Origin: Acephala macrosclerotiorum
Lineage: Eukaryota > Ascomycota > Leotiomycetes > Helotiales > Mollisiaceae
NCBI GenBank assembly: GCA_014904845.1
Contig: MU119255.1
Location: forward strand, 204,797 to 268,796
DNA: 64,000 bases
Reading direction: 5' to 3'
Of this stretch, positions 59,701 through 64,000 are shown in pieces; position 1 is the first letter of the stretch, and every line of letters begins with the position of its first letter. The notes under the pieces were generated by a model. The model was not told the DNA's origin and did no database searches. It saw only the letters and a program-made list of their open reading frames with translations. The translations under genes were made by a program, and so were the position numbers.

Positions 59701-61800
59701 CAATTTTCTTTGTCTCGAATTTTTTGATTTTTTTTTAACTAAAAATTCTTTAGCAACGTAAATTCTCTGTCAATATAGCTCATATTTTACTAGATCATAA
59801 ATTCGATAAATTTAATTCGAATAAAAACATATAATTAATTGTATAATATACTAGCGTCGAAAAAAACGATATTAAAAATAATAAAACGAAATAATAAAAA
59901 TATTTTCGCACAAACTCAAAATTCAAAATATTTCACTCAAATCATTTATTCGATTAATACATATAATTTACCGATTAAATATAATTCTAATTAATCGCTT
60001 TAAACAAAAAAATAAATAATTTAAATATTTAAAATAATAATAAACTTATTTGAATAATTTACAATTCTACGATACGTAATTAATTAACTCGATACAAAAT
60101 ATTCTCATACGTCAAAAAAAGTATTTTATTAATTTTTATTTATTTAATTTTTTATTTTAATAAATTTCAATACAAAATTTCTAACGAAATTTATCAAATA
60201 TTTTACGAAAATATTATATTACTATTTAAACAAAAAAAAAAAAAAATTTTCTCGCGATTTTTAATCGAAAATTTTATTAAATACGTAATAATTTTTTTTC
60301 GCGAAATTTATTCACAGAAAATTCAATTATATTATTAATAATTAAATATAAATACAATATTTTTATAAATTTAAAAATAAAAATTATAATAATCAAATTT
60401 ATTCAATCGATTATTATTTCGTTTATTATTGAAATTGTATTACAAATAAAATTTAAATTGAAAATTAAAACTATTTTCAAATTTTATAATCGACGTTTTA
60501 TAACAAAATTAAAAAAACAAAAAAAAATTTAATTATAAATACTAATTACTAAAAAACTTTATAAATAATATATTTTACAAAATAAAATAAAAAAATTCTT
60601 CGAAATTTTCAACGAATTTTCGAACGATAAAAAAAACGATAATAATAAAAATAATAATAATAATACAAATAACGATAATAAAAAAAACGCGATTTCAATT
60701 TAAAAACAAATTAAATAAAAAACTATTTATATTATTACTACGAAAAACTATATATCAAAAAAATACGAATTTACAAAAATTTTTAAAATTTTTAAAAATA
60801 AATAATATTAACGTTTTTAATAAATATACGTTTATTATTTTTTAATATTAATATTTTTTAATATTTTTTCGAATATTTTAATATTAAAAGTATTTTAATT
60901 AAATATATTAAAAAATTTAATTTTTTTAATTTTAAAATAAAAATATTATACGTTTTATTAATTTTATTAACGATTATAAAATTTTTAATTACAATATACA
61001 TTTAAAAAATTTTCTAATAAAATTTAATTTTAAAAACAAATATTAAATATTTCAAATTAATTTTATTTAATTCGATTATAAAAATAATTTATTTTAAAAA
61101 ATATAATAAAATCGTAAAATTTATTTTAATAAAAAAAAAATTATCGATTTTATAATATAAAAACTATTTAAAAAAAATTTCAAATATAAACGCTCGTACA
61201 AATATTACTCGAATTACAATAATAATAACAAATAAAAAATATAAAACGAAAAAAAATTATATTTATATTATAATTTTTTTATATTTTTATTATATTATTT
61301 TACATATAATATTAAAACGAAATTTAAAAAATACAAACAATTTAATATATATTATAACGAATTTTAAATTTCAAAAAAACGTTCTCAAAATTCGATTTTA
61401 TAATTTCAAATTTTTCAATTTAATCAATTATAATTAATTTTAAATTTTTAATAATTTTAATCTAATAAATACTTTCAATAAATATTATTATTAAAATATA
61501 ATACTTTTTTTTAATAAACGTTTTTTTTTTTTCGTATATAATCGATTACGTAAAAAACTCTCAAAATTCAATAAAATTATTTATATTCGCGTTTTAAAAA
61601 TAATCTTCGATTTTTTGCATCGATTTTTATTGTTTTTTATTTATAATTTCGATTTATAATTATCGATTAATTCTTTTAATTTCAATAATTAAAAAACTAA
61701 TAAAAAAATATTGTATTTTTATTAAATATTAACAAAAAAAATCGAAAAAATCAAAACGTTAAAATTATTCGTTTCAAATAAAATCAATTCTAAAATAATC
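59701..61800. other. AT-rich, RIP-like block
   Basis: About 2.1 kb of A/T-rich sequence with CpG-biased G/C; no gene. Confidence 0.85.
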
Positions 61801-63500
61801 ACTATACGAGACACGTGCGTTATTTAATTAATATATTGCAATCCTAACGAGTTTTTACAAAATTGGAACAACGAGAGACTCAATACACTTCAGTCTCTAA
61901 GTATATACATTGTTTGCCGATTATTTCAATAATTAATAGATTTCAATTTCACTTTTGAAATCCTTTCAAACAATGCAATATAATTTACTGACTACTACAA
62001 CTATTTACGATCCGATATCAGTTTATCTACTACAAGCAGTATATTTCCCGACGGTGCGAGTAGTATCAAAGATCTCGAGTGTAATAAGGTGGTAGGAATT
62101 CCGGGAAAAAGCGAAATAGCGATGCATATTATTGCCTAGACACTGTAGTCGCTGTTACCAATAATTTATTGTAGATTCGAGCGTTTTCGAAAAGTGCCTG
62201 GTAATCAGGCCAAGAATTGAAATGGTTCGGATTTAATGTTTCGCACATCCTTACGAGCCTGGTTTCAAAAGTCTGTACTTTTCAGGGCTTCTCACTAACA
62301 AATAAACGCTGAAGCAAAATGTCGAGTTTTGAACTAAAATACAAAATACTCTAAGTAACTTGAATAAATATACTTTGACTTCTTTTGAATATAAAACTAC
62401 AAGCTAAAAGAAGTCACATTTGTAATTATTCTAAAATCTTTAAGTAACGGCACCGATTTTGACGTTCCTCGCGAAAAAGGAAACCTAAAAACAGTTTGAA
62501 AAGTATAGACTTTTGAAACCAGGCTCGTTAGCCGCACTCAGTCCAGTAGGGCGTAGTTTGCCACTGTCGAGACCGTGTCACAGAAGACCTAGTGGACGCC
62601 GGGGGATACATCCGCAGTGAAATCCTTGCGTCCATTCTCAAATAGTGAGTCATTTACCTGGCATACATCGAAGGGTTTCGAATGCAATAAACACTACATA
62701 CTACATATCTATCGACATTGATTGCCTCGTCCTTACGTCTCTAGAAGATGCGTATACCTACGAGACATAAGTCAACCGTCCACTATGCATTAGTCGGGGG
62801 TAGTATCTCTCGAGCGGTCTGAATGCGATGTCGTCCGTGGAAACACGTGAGGAGATAACCCGCGACAAATTTCAGTACGGGAAAGTCGTTGTCGGAATTA
62901 CTTAGCAATCTCTCCGTCGATACCTCAAAAGCAAGGATAGTTTCGTCAAGATTAGACTGCTCAACTACAGTAAGAATATAGTTTCGAGGGTTTAGTCGAC
63001 GGATATTTCTATATGTTCTCTTATTTCTCTAGAAGATCTCTTTCAGTTTCTCGGTATTCTTTCGGTTAAGTTCTCTTGGTTCGTTCTATTGGAAATCAAG
63101 TACTTCGAGCCGAACACGCGCCGTGTCTCGGTATTTGATATAATATCTCTTTTTTTCGAGTTTCAACTTTTACTTAGAGAATTGAGATCGACGCATCTCG
63201 AGAAGATAGATTACAATTACGCTAGAAGTTCATTATGGGACGGTGATGGAAAGTATTTAGAGGGAGAGATAAATAGAAAAGGGATAATGAGTAGGGTCAT
63301 CGATTCGAGGTAAGATGAGAGAACCAAATTCTGTTGCTTTCTATTTTCAATTTAATCAAAGTCTTAATATAGTAATCTCGATTTGTATGAGTCTTCGAGT
63401 ACGGCGTTAGAGAGGGTGCGTAGGACTCGAATAGAACGAAACGATTCGGGTTATTCTCTTGATCTGTATTTGCAAGGCACGGTAATACTTATTTTCTTGC
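61801..63500. other. Island of normal composition without identified gene
   Basis: Contains the 274-bp inverted-repeat element (62254-62527) inserted in otherwise unassigned sequence. An open frame at 63089-63313 lacks an ATG and a recognisable domain. Possibly a decayed repeat. Confidence 0.4.
62254..62527. mobile_element. MITE, 31-bp terminal inverted repeats, TTA target duplication
   Basis: The left repeat 62254-62284 starts CGAGCCTGGTTTCAAAAGTC; the right repeat 62497-62527 is its reverse complement with one mismatch over 31 bp. Direct TTA copies flank it (62251-62253 and 62528-62530). At 274 bp it has no coding capacity. TTA fits the TWA preference of PIF/Harbinger elements; a TA-target Tc1/mariner MITE is the alternative. 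The termini are almost identical, so insertion is probably recent compared with the neighbouring mutated DNA. Confidence 0.88.
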
Positions 63501-64000
63501 ACGTGCTTTTATATTAATTTTAAATACTTATAAAATATTTAAATTAAAAGTTTTCGATTTAAAACTTGAAATATAAATAAATTACTAAAATTAAAAACTT
63601 TGTAATTTTTCGTAAAAACGTTTTTACGAGATTTACGAAATAAAATATACGTCGAATATTAAAAGAAAAAACTCGTTCATTATTAATTCATTTAATGAAT
63701 CGTCGAACGAATTTTTTTTTTATAATTAAAATATTTTAAAAAAAATTATTAATAAAAAATAAAATAAATAAAAATATTATATTTATTTTAATATTTAAAA
63801 TAATATAAATAATTAATATTTTTATATAATTATTATATTAATTATTATTATAATTTATTATTTTTTAATTTTTATTAAATTTTATAATATTAATTTTAAT
63901 TATTTTTATTAAAAAATATATATATTATTAATATTATTAATTTATTATAAAATTTTTAAATAAATTTATCGAATATATATTAAAATATTAAATTATAAAA
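63501..64000. other. AT-rich, RIP-like block, continues past window end
   Basis: A/T sequence to the end of the window; no gene. Confidence 0.8.

Noticed and set aside
1..64000. CRISPR arrays, bacterial operons, rRNA genes
   Set aside because: None present; gene structure is eukaryotic and no spaced identical repeats or rRNA-like sequence was seen.

Overview
The window reads as nuclear DNA of a filamentous ascomycete (Pezizomycotina). The genes have many short introns (about 47-90 nt, GT..AG with CTAAC/CTGAC-type branch sites). There is a HET-domain gene and there are NACHT-WD40 genes. Gene-dense segments alternate sharply with very AT-rich blocks that look like products of repeat-induced point mutation (RIP). 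I cannot name the species; a Leotiomycete-like fungus with a two-compartment genome is only a guess.

Left arm (1-16.8 kb) is ordinary gene space: the 3' end of a PDI-like ER protein ending in HDEL, EMC4 (minus), the AP-1 beta adaptin APL2 (plus), a frameshifted short-chain dehydrogenase pseudogene, a HAD-family phosphatase (minus), a fructosamine-kinase-like protein (minus) and a large intact NLR-like gene (SesB-like hydrolase + NACHT + WD40; 1639 codons in six exons, the first holding only the ATG). Exon joins for EMC4, APL2, HAD, the kinase-like gene and the NLR were derived by hand; each leaves an uninterrupted reading frame whose length is a multiple of three.

Middle (16.8-53.3 kb) is an accessory compartment. 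AT-rich blocks (about 16.85-17.96, 18.96-19.8, 23.0-23.55, 24.7-27.6, 30.8-35.2, 45.3-46.2 and 46.7-53.25 kb) separate islands of decayed genes: a frameshifted membrane protein, a Tc1/mariner remnant, a NACHT-WD40 gene cut by an assembly gap, a SANT/Myb-like protein, an unidentified spliced gene, a CACTA-like Tnp2 transposase, and a protein kinase whose DFG reads NFG. Their stops are mostly explained by C-to-T (CAA/CAG to TAA/TAG) or G-to-A (TGG to TAG/TGA) changes, and several frames stay open through these stops without indels.

Right arm (53.3-64 kb): an ankyrin fragment, an intact single-exon HET-domain gene, a LINE ORF1 remnant, another AT-rich block, and a 274-bp miniature inverted-repeat element with a TTA target duplication.

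Two themes tie the window together. First, self/non-self recognition genes (SesB-NACHT-WD40, a NACHT-WD40 relic, HET, an ankyrin scrap) lie in or next to mutated, transposon-derived DNA. Second, in the most eroded DNA the surviving C and G bases sit mostly in CpG, pointing to a hypermutation process that spares CpG.
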